A DNA stretch of 64,000 nucleotides, taken from the NCBI GenBank assembly GCA_022844275.1, contig JALHMB010000008.1, positions 1-64,000 of the forward strand, given 5' to 3'. This document shows, one piece after another, positions 38,257-47,277 of this stretch (positions within the stretch are counted from its first letter, which is position 1; each line of letters begins with the position of its first letter). The notes below the pieces were generated by a model that did no database searches, was not told the DNA's origin, and was given only the letters and a program-made list of their open reading frames with translations. A program made the position numbers and the translations under genes. The stretch is from Hyphomicrobiaceae bacterium. GTDB lineage: Bacteria; Pseudomonadota; Alphaproteobacteria; Rhizobiales; Hyphomicrobiaceae.

Positions 38257-38997
38257 TCACGGCGACGCGGTGATCAGAGTCGAGCGGGCCTCGCCTTTCA
38301 GCATCTTGAGCAGGTTGCCGCTCTCCTCGATTGAGAAGACAATTACCGGAAGATGATTGTCGCGGGCAAGGGCAATGGCAGCACCGTCCATGACCTTGAG
38401 ATTGCGCGTCAGGACCTCGTCGTAGGTGAGCCGGTCGTAGCGCTTGGCGCTCGTATCCTTCTTCGGATCGGCTGAGTACACGCCGTCAACCTGCGTTGCC
38501 TTCGCGAGAATCTCGCATTCGGTCTCGATGGCACGCAGCGCGGCTGTGGTGTCGGTCGTGAAGAACGGGTTGCCGGTGCCGGCAGCGAAAATGACCACGC
38601 GCCCTTCCCCGAGATGATGCAAAGCCTTGCTGCGCACGTAGGATTCGCACACCGTCGGCATCGGGATCGCCGACATGACCCGCGAGTCCACGTTCGCCTG
38701 CTCGAGCGCATTCTGGAAGGCCAGCGCGTTCATCACCGTGGCCAGCATCCCCATGTAATCGGCGGCCGCGCGGTCCATCCCCTTCGCCGCGCCTGCGAGG
38801 CCGCGGAAGATATTGCCGCCCCCGATCACCACGGCGACCTCCACGCCAAGGTCGATCGCCTGCTTGATATCCGCGGCGAGCGCCTGGCACACGCCGATGT
38901 CGATCCCATAGGCGCCCTTACCCATGAGGGCCTCGCCGGACAGCTTCAGGAGGATGCGCTTGTAGCGTGGTCCGGTTCTGGTTCCGCTCACTGCCAT
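38257..38997 (-). CDS. pyrH: UMP kinase
   Basis: Hexameric bacterial UMP kinase of about 246 residues. The N-terminal phosphate-binding block is [15 protein letters not shown], followed by [13 protein letters not shown] and the Asp-containing [11 protein letters not shown]. Start choice: the ATG at 38997 directly abuts AGGAGG, so the GTG at 38991, six bases from that element, may be the real initiator. The protein differs by only two residues. frr follows 75 bp downstream. Confidence 0.96.
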   Translation of the reverse strand: MAVSGTRTGPRYKRILLKLSGEALMGKGAYGIDIGVCQALAADIKQAIDLGVEVAVVIGGGNIFRGLAGAAKGMDRAAADYMGMLATVMNALAFQNALEQANVDSRVMSAIPMPTVCESYVRSKALHHLGEGRVVIFAAGTGNPFFTTDTTAALRAIETECEILAKATQVDGVYSADPKKDTSAKRYDRLTYDEVLTRNLKVMDGAAIALARDNHLPVIVFSIEESGNLLKMLKGEARSTLITASP

Positions 38998-39097
38998 CCT
39001 CCTGTGTCGGCCGACGTTGCGCATCGAATGCCGCTGCCCGGCGGGATCGTCAAGACACGATCATCAGGCACCGCGGATATCCCGCTTTGGGCCGGCC

Positions 39098-39751
39098 TCA
39101 GCCGGGCTCGAGGTCGCGCTTGGCCATCATCGCCTTGAAGGCGGGACGGGACTGCACCTTGGCCAGCCAAGCCTTCACGTTCGGATTGGCCTCGAAGAGT
39201 TCGGGCGCGGCCATGGCATAGCGCACGCACTCGGCGATGTTGATGTCGGCGACCGTGAAACGGCCGTCAACCAAATAGCCCGTGTCAGCCAGAGCCTTGT
39301 CGAGAACGGCAAAAGGCGCCTTCAGCGCTTCGACTGCGGCATCTGCGATCTTGGGGTCGCGCTGTTCCACCGGCTTTGCGACGCGGTGGTAGAGAACGAG
39401 GATCGAGCGCGGCTCGACTTCGGTCAGCGCCCAGGCTGTCCAGGTCGACATGAGACCGTCCTCGGCAATGTTCGCCGGCCCGAGCGTGCCACCGTGCTTC
39501 TTCGCCAGATAGAGATTGATGCCGAGCGACTCGTGTAGGATCAGCCCGTCATCGTCGATCGACGGAATGTGGCCGTTCGGATTGATCTTCAGGAACTCGG
39601 GAGATCGCGTAGTCAACGGGAACGCGGCTTTGGCAGCGCCGGCGCGATCGGCCTGGACGACCGGAACGAGCTCGAATGGAACGCCAAGCTCGTCACAGAG
39701 CCAGATGTTGCGCGTCGCGCGTGAGCGGTAAAGCCCGTAGATTTTGAGCAT
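39098..39751 (-). CDS. Glutathione S-transferase family protein
   Basis: A protein of 217 residues. The N-terminal thioredoxin-like domain starts MLKIYGLYRSRATRNIWLC, where the Ser/Arg stretch occupies the active-site position, followed by KINPNGHIPSIDDDGLILHE with the cis-Pro and the glutathione-binding Glu-Ser type segment (HES). The C-terminal helical domain contains LVDGRFTVADINIAECVRY, the N-capping box. The substrate is unknown. It is a single gene between pyrH and the indolepyruvate oxidoreductase. Confidence 0.9.
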   Translation of the reverse strand: MLKIYGLYRSRATRNIWLCDELGVPFELVPVVQADRAGAAKAAFPLTTRSPEFLKINPNGHIPSIDDDGLILHESLGINLYLAKKHGGTLGPANIAEDGLMSTWTAWALTEVEPRSILVLYHRVAKPVEQRDPKIADAAVEALKAPFAVLDKALADTGYLVDGRFTVADINIAECVRYAMAAPELFEANPNVKAWLAKVQSRPAFKAMMAKRDLEPG

Positions 39752-39845
39752 GGGGTTTCCTCGATTTGGAGAAAGTCCCCATGCTTTTGGCACGCCGCGC
39801 GACTACGGTGAAGCGGTCGCGCCAGCTATTTTGGAATGCCCTTCC

Positions 39846-42800
39846 CTATTCGGCGGCAACACGCGCCGGCTTCGGGTCGCGCAGCATGGCGAGCAGCGAT
39901 GCTTCCTTGCGCTTGGCCTTCTCGTAGTTCGCGTGCTTGACGTGACCGAAGCCGCGGATCTCCTCGGGCAGCCGCGCGAGGGCCATCGCCACCGCGTGCG
40001 TATCCTTCGAGAGCCGCCGCTCGATCTCGCCGAGCACGACCTCGTAATCGAGGATCATCTGCCGTTCGAGCTTGCGCTCCGCCGTCATGCCGAAGACATC
40101 CCAGCGCGTGCCGCGCAGCTTCTTGCCTTTCGCCAGGAAGCCGAAGACCGGCATCATCCACGCACCAAGGCTGATCTTCCTCGGATGGCCCGTGACCTTG
40201 TCGCGGAAGAACGAGGAGAGCAGTGGCGGCGCCAAGTGGAACTCGAGCTTGTGGTTGCCGTCGAAGGCGGTCTTGATTGCCTCGGCGAGCCGCCCGTCCG
40301 ACTGGAGACGCGCGACCTCGTACTCGTCCTTATAGGAAAGCAGCTTGTAGTAGCCCGTGGCCACCGCCTCGGCGAGGCCGGTCGAGCCCGGCGCCTTCTC
40401 CATCTCGAGCCTCTTGAAGCGCTCGACCATGTCGGTGAAGCGCTTGGCATAAGCGGCGTCCTGGTAGTCCGTGAGGTATTTCACGCGCGTCGCGACGATA
40501 TCGTCGAGCGTCGGCGACATCTTAGCCGCACGCGGCTTCACGATGCGCTCGATGGCCTTCATGTCGTGCGCCGCAAGCCGGCCGAAACGGAAGGCCGAGC
40601 GGTTCATCTCGATGGCGGCACCGTTTAGCTCGATGGCCTTCTCGATGGCCTCGGCTCCGACCGGCACCTTGCCGAGCTGGTAGGCATAGCCGAGCATGAA
40701 CATGTTCGAGGCGATCGAGTCGGCGAAGAGCTTCACGGCAAGATCATTCGCATCGAGCGTGTGGAGGTCGCCCTTGCGCACCCGCTCCTCGATCGCGCGC
40801 AGCAGCGCCTGGCCCGGCACCTTCAGATCCGGCTGGCGCGTGAAATCAGCCACCGGCATCTCGTACGTCGATACCATCACTGCCGTATGATCCGGCCGGA
40901 TGGTCTCGAGCACCTTGTTCGATGCCGTCACGACGAGGTCGCAGCCGATGACGAGGTCGCTCGACGCCGTGCCGATGCGGATGGCGTGGATATCGTCCGC
41001 CGACTTCGCGATGCGGATATGGCACGCAACAGCGCCACCCTTCTGCGCGAGGCCCGTCATGTCGATCGAGCCGAAGCCCTTGCCGTCAATATGGGCCGCC
41101 TGCCCGAGCACGGCGGAGATGGTGACGACGCCCGTGCCGCCGACGCCGGTGACGATGATCGTGTAGGGCTTGTCGAGGCCCGGCTGCGTCGGCTCGGGCA
41201 GGCTCGCGAGCATAGTCGTAAGGCCGCCATCGCCCGCCGCGCCCTTGGGCTTGCGCGGCACGGCGCCGTGGACGGTCACGAAGCTCGGGCAGAAGCCGTT
41301 GACGCAGGAGAAATCCTTGTTGCAGGTCGACTGGTCAATGGCGCGCTTCGTACCGAGCTCGGTCTCGAGCGGCACGATCGCGACGCAGTTCGATTTCACG
41401 CCGCAGTCGCCGCAGCCTTCGCACACGGCTGGATTGATGAAAGCGCGCTTCACCGGATCGGGGAATGCGCCGCGCTTGCGGCGGCGCCGCTTCTCGGCGG
41501 CACAGGTCTGGTCGTAGATGAGCGCGGTAACGCCGTCGATCTCCGCCAGCTCCTTCTGCACCTTCATGAGATCGCGGCGGTGGTAGACGGGTGTGCTCGC
41601 TGGCAGGAAACCGGACGGATACTTGTGTGGCTCATCCGTGACGACGACGAGCTTCTTCACGCCCTCGGCGAGCACCTGCGCGGCGATGCGGCCGACGGTC
41701 GTGCCGCTTTCCAGAGACTGGCCGCCGGTCATGGCGACAGCGTCGTTGTAGAGGATCTTGTAGGTAATATTGGTGTTCGTCGCCACGGCCGCGCGGATCG
41801 CGAGGCTGCCCGAGTGCAGGTATGTGCCGTCACCGAGGTTCTGGAAGACGTGCTTGCGCTTGGAGAACGGCGCCTCGCCCACCCAGTTCGCACCCTCGCC
41901 ACCCATGTGCGTCCACCCTTCGGTGGAGCGGTCCATCCATTGCGCCATGTAATGGCAGCCGATGCCAGCGTAAGCGCGTGAGCCTTCCGGCACGACGGTA
42001 GATGAGTTGTGCGGACATCCCGGGCAGAAGTATGGGACGCGTGTTGCGGCCTCGGCGCCGAGCGCCTTGTTGCCGCGCAGCTTCTTCAGCTCGTCGACGC
42101 GCGCTCGAACGCCCTCGTCGCAGCGCCCGGCGCGGATCATGCGTTCACCGAGCGCCAGCGCGATCTGCGTTGACTCGAGCGCACCCTTCGCCGGGAAGAG
42201 CCACTGCTCGTTCTCGTCCTTCTTGCCGAGGACCTGCGGCCGGTTCGGCAGATCGTAGAGCTGCTCCTTGACCTGCGTCTCGATGAGCGAGCGCTTCTCC
42301 TCGACGACGAGAATGAGATCGAGCCCTTCGGCGAACCGCTTCACGCCTTCTGATTCGAGCGGCCAGGGCATGCCCACCTTGTACAGGCGCAAGCCAAATT
42401 GGTTCGCCTTGATCTCATCGATGCCGAGCTCTTCCATGGCCGCTCGGACATCGAGATAGCTCTTTCCAGTCGTGATGATGCCGATCTTGGCATCCGGACC
42501 ACCGCTCGTGACGATACGGTCGAGCTTGTTGGCGCGGGCAAAGGCGAGGATCGCGCCCTTCTTGTAGTCGTGGAGGCGTGCCTCCTTGTCGAGCGCCTGA
42601 TCACCGACTCGAATGTTGAGCCCGCCCGGCGGCATGGTGAAGTCTTCGGGAATCTTGACCTGCACGCGGTCGATACGGCCATCGACCGTCGCCGTCGACT
42701 CGATGTTGTCCTTGACGCACTTTATGCCGACCCAGACACCGGCAAAGCGCGAGAGCGCGATGCCGAGCAGGCCATAGTCGAGGATCTCCTGCACGCCTGC

Positions 42801-43319
42801 CGGATTGAGCACCGGGATCATCGCATCGACCATCGCGAACTCGGACTGATGCGCCGAGGTCGAGCTTTCGCAGGTGTGGTCGTCGCCGAGCAGCGCCAGC
42901 ACGCCGCCATGCTTCGAGGAGCCGGCATGATTGGCGTGGCGGAAGACGTCGCCGGTGCGGTCGACGCCAGGCCCCTTGCCGTACCAGATGCCGAATACGC
43001 CGTCGTACTTCCCGTCGCCACGGATCTCGGCCTGCTGGCTGCCCCAAATGGCGGTCGCGGCGATGTCCTCGTTCAGGCCGGGATTGAAGACGATGTTGTA
43101 CTTCGAGAGCAGCTTGCGCGTACGCAGCATCGCACCCTCGAGGCCCGCGATCGGCGACCCTCGATAACCGCTGACGTACCCACCAGTATTGAGCCCCGCC
43201 TGCTTGTCGCGGACCTGCTGCATCATGACAAGGCGGACGATCGCCTGAGCGCCCGTCAGCAGCTGATGGCTATCGTTCAGATCGAACTTGTCATCGAGTG
43301 TCGGGCTGCTCTTGACCAT
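39846..43319 (-). CDS. Indolepyruvate ferredoxin oxidoreductase family protein (fused alpha and gamma)
   Basis: Large 2-oxoacid oxidoreductase of 1157 residues that decarboxylates aryl- or branched-chain 2-oxoacids to acyl-CoA. The N-terminal half holds the pyrimidine and TPP-binding domains (including FCPGCPHNSST and GGEGANWVG). An iron-sulphur region at about residue 630 has CEGCGDCGVKSNC plus a second Cys cluster (STCNKDFSCVNGFCP). The gamma domain begins with VTGVGGTGVVTISAVLGQAA near residue 720, and the DUF6537-type tail follows. I prefer the ATG at 43319, where AAGGTGA lies upstream. Length and order are normal for the proteobacterial fused form. It is a single-gene unit. Confidence 0.95.
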   Translation of the reverse strand: MVKSSPTLDDKFDLNDSHQLLTGAQAIVRLVMMQQVRDKQAGLNTGGYVSGYRGSPIAGLEGAMLRTRKLLSKYNIVFNPGLNEDIAATAIWGSQQAEIRGDGKYDGVFGIWYGKGPGVDRTGDVFRHANHAGSSKHGGVLALLGDDHTCESSTSAHQSEFAMVDAMIPVLNPAGVQEILDYGLLGIALSRFAGVWVGIKCVKDNIESTATVDGRIDRVQVKIPEDFTMPPGGLNIRVGDQALDKEARLHDYKKGAILAFARANKLDRIVTSGGPDAKIGIITTGKSYLDVRAAMEELGIDEIKANQFGLRLYKVGMPWPLESEGVKRFAEGLDLILVVEEKRSLIETQVKEQLYDLPNRPQVLGKKDENEQWLFPAKGALESTQIALALGERMIRAGRCDEGVRARVDELKKLRGNKALGAEAATRVPYFCPGCPHNSSTVVPEGSRAYAGIGCHYMAQWMDRSTEGWTHMGGEGANWVGEAPFSKRKHVFQNLGDGTYLHSGSLAIRAAVATNTNITYKILYNDAVAMTGGQSLESGTTVGRIAAQVLAEGVKKLVVVTDEPHKYPSGFLPASTPVYHRRDLMKVQKELAEIDGVTALIYDQTCAAEKRRRRKRGAFPDPVKRAFINPAVCEGCGDCGVKSNCVAIVPLETELGTKRAIDQSTCNKDFSCVNGFCPSFVTVHGAVPRKPKGAAGDGGLTTMLASLPEPTQPGLDKPYTIIVTGVGGTGVVTISAVLGQAAHIDGKGFGSIDMTGLAQKGGAVACHIRIAKSADDIHAIRIGTASSDLVIGCDLVVTASNKVLETIRPDHTAVMVSTYEMPVADFTRQPDLKVPGQALLRAIEERVRKGDLHTLDANDLAVKLFADSIASNMFMLGYAYQLGKVPVGAEAIEKAIELNGAAIEMNRSAFRFGRLAAHDMKAIERIVKPRAAKMSPTLDDIVATRVKYLTDYQDAAYAKRFTDMVERFKRLEMEKAPGSTGLAEAVATGYYKLLSYKDEYEVARLQSDGRLAEAIKTAFDGNHKLEFHLAPPLLSSFFRDKVTGHPRKISLGAWMMPVFGFLAKGKKLRGTRWDVFGMTAERKLERQMILDYEVVLGEIERRLSKDTHAVAMALARLPEEIRGFGHVKHANYEKAKRKEASLLAMLRDPKPARVAAE

Positions 43320-43550
43320 GAAGATCACCTTTTGGGCAGCGGCCCCGCACCATCAAAGCGCGGGTGCATCGGCACGGATCGTCCCCAATGGCGGGGGCAA
43401 TGCATTGGTCAGTAATGCTGACATAGTTTTTGATATCAATCAAACATCGCAATGGAGCGCCTTGCATTCAAGGCCGAACAGCCGACCGCCAATGCATTCC
43501 TGGCGAATATACTAACAGCAGCCATCTCCTTGAGCGGCGTCAAACGAAGA

Positions 43551-43574
43551 AAGCCGCCGAACTCCCGGCGGCTT
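43551..43574 (-). terminator. Intrinsic terminator of the small repeat protein gene
   Basis: AAGCCGCCG (43551-43559) pairs exactly with CGGCGGCTT (43566-43574). Read on the minus strand the stem is followed by TCTTCGTTTG. It lies 31 bp beyond the stop of the gene at 43606. Confidence 0.75.
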
Positions 43575-43605
43575 CCCTATGCGCGTTCGCCAAGCGGTGA
43601 GAGCG

Positions 43606-43857
43606 CTACTTCTTGCCCGGACGCTGCGTCAGGGTCGAGGCCGCCGCCGACTTGGCTTCCTTACTGGCCTTGGGGTCTTTCATGACCTTGGATGCCGCCG
43701 CTGCCGCTTTGGCGCTGGTAGCTTCCTTGCTCTTGCTCTGGGTGAGGGCCGAGGCCGCCGCCGTCTTGGCGTTCTTGCTGGCCTTGGGATCCTTCAGAAC
43801 CTTGGAAGCGGCTGCGGCCGCCTTCGTGCCGGTGCTCTCGCTCTTCTTCGCTGCCAT
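43606..43857 (-). CDS. Small Lys/Ala-rich protein with two internal repeats, function unknown
   Basis: An 83-residue basic protein made of two near-identical 29-residue units (residues 12-40 and 50-78). They share the cores SKVLKDPKASKNAKTAAAS and SKVMKDPKASKEAKSAAAS, and both end in LTQ. It has no signal peptide or membrane segment. Composition suggests helical, possibly nucleic-acid-binding segments, but that is inference. GAGGGAACC precedes the ATG at 43857, and a clear terminator follows, supporting a real gene. Similar short repeat proteins without known function occur in rhizobia. Confidence 0.75.
   Translation of the reverse strand: MAAKKSESTGTKAAAAASKVLKDPKASKNAKTAAASALTQSKSKEATSAKAAAAASKVMKDPKASKEAKSAAASTLTQRPGKK
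43624..43824 (-). repeat. Intragenic 87-bp tandem duplication
   Basis: Units at 43738-43824 and 43624-43710 (period 114 bp) encode the two 29-residue repeats of the small Lys/Ala-rich protein. Amino acid identity between units is about 25 of 29. Confidence 0.8.
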
Positions 43858-44146
43858 TTCGGTTCCCTCCGAGGGTGGGCGAACGGATTGGTTACAGCTT
43901 ATCAGTAGTCGGATTCGACAGAGCGCGTAATGGTATCGCGTACGCCGCATTGTGGATTGTGTTTCAAGGAAGCGCAATGCAGCGCGCCACTCCAGCAGCA
44001 CGCGAACTGCAAAAATTTCCAGGTCCCGAGACGCGTGTCACTGCGTGCCTTCATGCGCGCATCTTCGCTCGAAGCGATTGACAGTCGCTGCAGCCCCGCG
44101 CCAAAAGCGGCCGACCCCGTCAATGGCTTTCCGAGGAGCACCCGCC

Positions 44147-44989
44147 ATGTCGACCGCCGACCTGCAATCCACGATCGATGCGGCCTGGGAGGCGCGCGAC
44201 GGCATCAACGCCCAAACCAAGGGCGCGGTTCGGGATGCAGTCGATACCGCCATCGACATGCTGGACAAGGGCACGGCGCGCACGGCCGAGAAGAAGGGCG
44301 ACACCTGGGTCGTCAACCAATGGCTCAAGAAAGCCGTGCTGCTGTCCTTCCGCCTGAACGACATGGGGCTCATCTCGGGCGCCCCCGGAGGCGCGAGCTG
44401 GTGGGACAAGGTCCCCTCCAAGTTCGCCGGCATGGGACCCGATGACTTCAAGAAGGCCGCCTTCCGCGCCGTCCCAGGCGCCGTCGTGCGCAGGGGCGCC
44501 TACATAGCACCGAACGTCGTGCTGATGCCCTCGTTCGTGAACCTCGGCGCCTATGTCGGCGAGCGCACCATGGTCGATACCTGGGCGACCGTCGGCTCGT
44601 GTGCGCAGATCGGCCGCGATGTGCATCTCTCGGGCGGCGTAGGCATCGGCGGCGTGCTCGAGCCGCTTCAGGCGAACCCGGTCATCATCGAGGACAACTG
44701 CTTTGTCGGTGCGCGGTCCGAGGTCGTGGAAGGCGTGATCGTCGGCGAGGGCTCGGTGCTCTCGATGGGCGTGTTCATCTCGGCGACGACAAAAATCGTC
44801 GACCGCAGCACCGGCCAGATTCACATCGGCAAGGTGCCGCCCTATTCCGTGGTCGTTCCCGGCACGCTTCCCGGTCTGCCGCTGCCGAACGGCATGACCG
44901 GCCCCGGGCTCTACTGCGCGGTGATCGTGAAGACAGTGGACGCGCAAACCCGCTCGAAGACGAGCATCAACGATCTGCTCAGGGACTGA
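44147..44989 (+). CDS. dapD: 2,3,4,5-tetrahydropyridine-2,6-dicarboxylate N-succinyltransferase
   Basis: Succinylase-branch enzyme of lysine and diaminopimelate synthesis, 280 residues. The N-terminal helical domain ends before [20 protein letters not shown]. The left-handed beta-helix continues with [20 protein letters not shown] and [20 protein letters not shown]. Length and motifs are standard. GAGGAGCACC precedes the ATG at 44147. No dapE is seen beside it; the 289 bp upstream form a divergent promoter region with the small repeat-protein gene. Confidence 0.97.
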   Translation: MSTADLQSTIDAAWEARDGINAQTKGAVRDAVDTAIDMLDKGTARTAEKKGDTWVVNQWLKKAVLLSFRLNDMGLISGAPGGASWWDKVPSKFAGMGPDDFKKAAFRAVPGAVVRRGAYIAPNVVLMPSFVNLGAYVGERTMVDTWATVGSCAQIGRDVHLSGGVGIGGVLEPLQANPVIIEDNCFVGARSEVVEGVIVGEGSVLSMGVFISATTKIVDRSTGQIHIGKVPPYSVVVPGTLPGLPLPNGMTGPGLYCAVIVKTVDAQTRSKTSINDLLRD

Positions 44990-45007
44990 AGTCGACCACC
45001 TGAAGCG

Positions 45008-45625
45008 TCACTTCTTCTTCGTCGGGGCGGCGGGCGGCGGGGCTTTGCTCTCGGCCGCCGCTTCTTTGGCTGCAGCAGCGTCTTGCGCCACATTGGCCTG
45101 GATCGCCTCCCGAATCTTGGCCTTCTGCTCGTCGGTGCACTTGACGTCACCGGGCTTGATCGGCTCGAGGAAGACCTTCAGCTCGCCTTCCTTCTCCTCG
45201 ACCTTGAGCTTGCCGGCGATGGCATGGATGGTCATGCGGTGCAGTGTGGTGATGTAGAGCAGCTGCTGGTCGGTCCACTTCTTCTTGCGAAGCTCCCGCC
45301 GCATCAGCGTGTCGTAATTGGCCTGCTGCTCTTCCCACAGCTCGCAGACCTGCGCCTGCGCGGAGCTGTAGCTAATCCTGATGATGTCGCGCCCGTTCTC
45401 CATGGGCACGATATTTCCTTCCCGCTTCGACTTGTCGACCTCGATGACCTTGCCGTCGGGTGTCGTGAACTTGCTCGGCAGGATCTGCCAAGCATATTCC
45501 ATGAGCGTGTTCACGGACTTGTCGCTGAGCTTACCCTGCGACTGGGCCTCGGCGCCGGCGCTGGCTGCCAGCGCCGCGCAGGCGAACACGCCGGCAATCG
45601 CACGTTTCAACGTCGTCGAAGCCAT
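45008..45625 (-). CDS. Exported hypothetical protein
   Basis: A protein of 205 residues beginning with a signal peptide: LKRAIAGVFACAALAASAGA, with cleavage likely after AEA or AQS. The mature part is mixed helical and charged, with two Cys (VCELWEEQQ and KCTDEQKAK). The C-terminal tail is Ala/Lys/Pro-rich. I do not recognise the family. The ATG at 45625 has GAGG eight bases upstream, better than the ATG 6 bp earlier. It is convergent with dapD, with 18 bp between the stops. Confidence 0.8.
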   Translation of the reverse strand: MASTTLKRAIAGVFACAALAASAGAEAQSQGKLSDKSVNTLMEYAWQILPSKFTTPDGKVIEVDKSKREGNIVPMENGRDIIRISYSSAQAQVCELWEEQQANYDTLMRRELRKKKWTDQQLLYITTLHRMTIHAIAGKLKVEEKEGELKVFLEPIKPGDVKCTDEQKAKIREAIQANVAQDAAAAKEAAAESKAPPPAAPTKKK

Positions 45626-45780
45626 TATCATTACCTCAGCCCCTCGATTGCCACAGCTCGCTCGTACGCAGCGACGCCCGCCTCGCGGATACGGCAACGC
45701 TGTTCGTCATCCCGGGCACCGCAGCGCCGGGACCAGCCCCCACTGGCGAAGCGCATCGCTCGGCTGCAAGTTGGGCAAAC

Positions 45781-47034
45781 TTATGGCGCCTTTCGCGCGC
45801 GCCCTTTGCCCTGTGCCAAAGCGGCTACAATCCCCCTCAGCGTCCGCACTTCTTGCTCGGTCGCTTCCATGCGGGCAAGCAAGGATCTGATGTTACGCAC
45901 CATTGTCTGGCGCTTCTCCGGCGGATTGAAAAATCCAAGCCTTTCAAGCTCCCGCTCGAGGTGCTCATAGAGCCCGAGCATCTCTTCCTTGGTCGCCGGC
46001 CGGCTCGCGCCGACGTTCAGTCCCGGCGCCAGCGGCGTCTCATAGGTCGTGACGCGCCCGAGGCTCGCCCGCTCGTGCTGGCGCATCCATTCGTAGCCAA
46101 TGAGCAAAACTGCCTGGGCGAGGTTGAGCGAGGCGAATCGCGCATTCACCGGGATCATGACAACGGCGTCGCAGACGGCCACTTCGTCCGTCTCCAGACC
46201 ATTGCGCTCGCGGCCGAACAAGATCCCGCAGCGCTGGCCGGCCGCAGCCCGCCGGCGCATCTCGGCCACGACCTGTTCCGGCGTCAGCACGGGCTTTCTC
46301 AGGTCGCGCTGGCGCGCCGTCGTCGCGGCCACCCAGTTGAGATCGCTGATGGCCTCCGCGAGCGTGCCGTGAGCGACGCCGTCGTCGACCACGTAATTCG
46401 CCCCCGAGGCGGCAATCCGCGCCTTCTCGTTCGGCCAGCCGTCCCGCGGCGCGATCAGGCGCAACTCGTCGAGGCCGGTGTTCGCCATGGCGCGCGCCAC
46501 CATGCCGATGTTGTCGGCGAGCTGCGGCTCCATCAGCAGCACCGCCGGCGCCTCGCCACCCGAGAACGCCGTACCCCGGATGTGCGCACGGCGAATGCCA
46601 TGACGGAGCTTACGGATGACGCGGCGGGCCCAGAACCAGATGCTCTCGCCAGCCCAGTCACGCGCGAGGGTTTCGAGCGAAGCCGCTTCGCTCACCGCCT
46701 CCCCAGGCCCCTCGAGCCGCACTGCTCCATCGCCAATGACGATCTCGCGGTGGCGCCGAACCAGCGCATCGAGCGATCCGATGCCATCCACGTCCGTCCG
46801 CCGTTTGCAGCCGGGACAGGTTGCATCGTCCGCCTCGCACTTCAGCTCCGCGCAGTAGACGAGCACGGTTTCGAGACTCTCACGATCCAGGCCATCGATG
46901 GCGAGCGCTGCGAGCCCTTGGTCGACGGTGTGCTCGTGGACAGCCGCGACGATCTCGGCGACCGGCCGCCCGGACGGCGCGAGCACCGGCACCGGCCTGC
47001 CACCACGCTCCTCGATCACAACACCAACAGACAA
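45781..47034 (-). CDS. TrmJ-type tRNA 2'-O-methyltransferase with a DUF433-like N-terminal domain
   Basis: The C-terminal about 255 residues are a SPOUT methyltransferase of the TrmJ type: LLMEPQLADNIGMVARAMAN, GILFGRERNGLETDEV and IPVNARFASLNLAQAVLL. TrmJ modifies the ribose at position 32 of tRNAs. The first about 160 residues are extra. They contain a DUF433-like segment (GRPVAEIVAAV, then VLVYCAELKC) and four Cys at spacing C-x4-C-x6-C-x2-C (CAELKCEADDATCPGC), possibly a zinc site. No ATG fits well; I choose the TTG at 47034 with GGAGAAGG just upstream. An ATG at 47073 would add 13 basic residues. Confidence 0.85.
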   Translation of the reverse strand: MSVGVVIEERGGRPVPVLAPSGRPVAEIVAAVHEHTVDQGLAALAIDGLDRESLETVLVYCAELKCEADDATCPGCKRRTDVDGIGSLDALVRRHREIVIGDGAVRLEGPGEAVSEAASLETLARDWAGESIWFWARRVIRKLRHGIRRAHIRGTAFSGGEAPAVLLMEPQLADNIGMVARAMANTGLDELRLIAPRDGWPNEKARIAASGANYVVDDGVAHGTLAEAISDLNWVAATTARQRDLRKPVLTPEQVVAEMRRRAAAGQRCGILFGRERNGLETDEVAVCDAVVMIPVNARFASLNLAQAVLLIGYEWMRQHERASLGRVTTYETPLAPGLNVGASRPATKEEMLGLYEHLERELERLGFFNPPEKRQTMVRNIRSLLARMEATEQEVRTLRGIVAALAQGKGRARKAP

Positions 47035-47159
47035 AGGGCACCTTCTCCACGCGATCCGCCGCCGGCGCGGCAATAACCCGGCATTCCGGTCGCGTTTATA
47101 GCCGCTTGCCCGCGCGCCGTCCCGCGAACACGCTGGCGTCCCTTCCTGCCAGAACGGCC

Positions 47160-47188
47160 TTGATTGCGGACCCTGTCTCCCCTATAGG
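47160..47188 (+). promoter_or_regulatory. Promoter of the tRNA-Glu gene
   Basis: TTGATT (47160-47165) and TATAGG (47183-47188) are separated by exactly 17 bases and lie 14 bp upstream of the tRNA. This fits a housekeeping sigma-70 promoter. The preceding trmJ-like gene is divergent. Confidence 0.65.
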
Positions 47189-47202
47189 AGGCGGCGAGCG
47201 CT

Positions 47203-47277
47203 GCCCCGTTCGTCTAGCGGTTAGGACGTCAGCCTCTCACGTTGAAAACAGGGGTTCGATTCCCCTACGGGGCGCCA
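47203..47277 (+). tRNA. tRNA-Glu (anticodon CTC)
   Basis: A complete cloverleaf of 75 nt. The acceptor arms GCCCCGT and ACGGGGC pair perfectly. The D arm contains TCTAGCGGTTAGGA. The anticodon arm TCAGC/GTTGA encloses loop CTCTCAC with anticodon CTC. The T arm AGGGG/CCCCT encloses TTCGATT. Discriminator G and CCA are encoded. The 3' part from 47221 is also the end of the serine recombinase frame on the other strand, so this gene is the likely attachment site of the element to the right. Confidence 0.95.
47221..47277. other. Putative attachment-site region in the tRNA-Glu 3' end
   Basis: This is the segment shared by the tRNA and the 3' end of the recombinase frame. Site-specific elements that target tRNA genes usually regenerate the tRNA 3' end, so the crossover core should lie here or just beyond. 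The exact core cannot be set without the far end of the element. Confidence 0.5.

Noticed and set aside
42399-43415. Long plus-strand frame opposite the indolepyruvate oxidoreductase
   Set aside because: Antisense shadow; no motif, and the minus-strand gene is complete and conserved.
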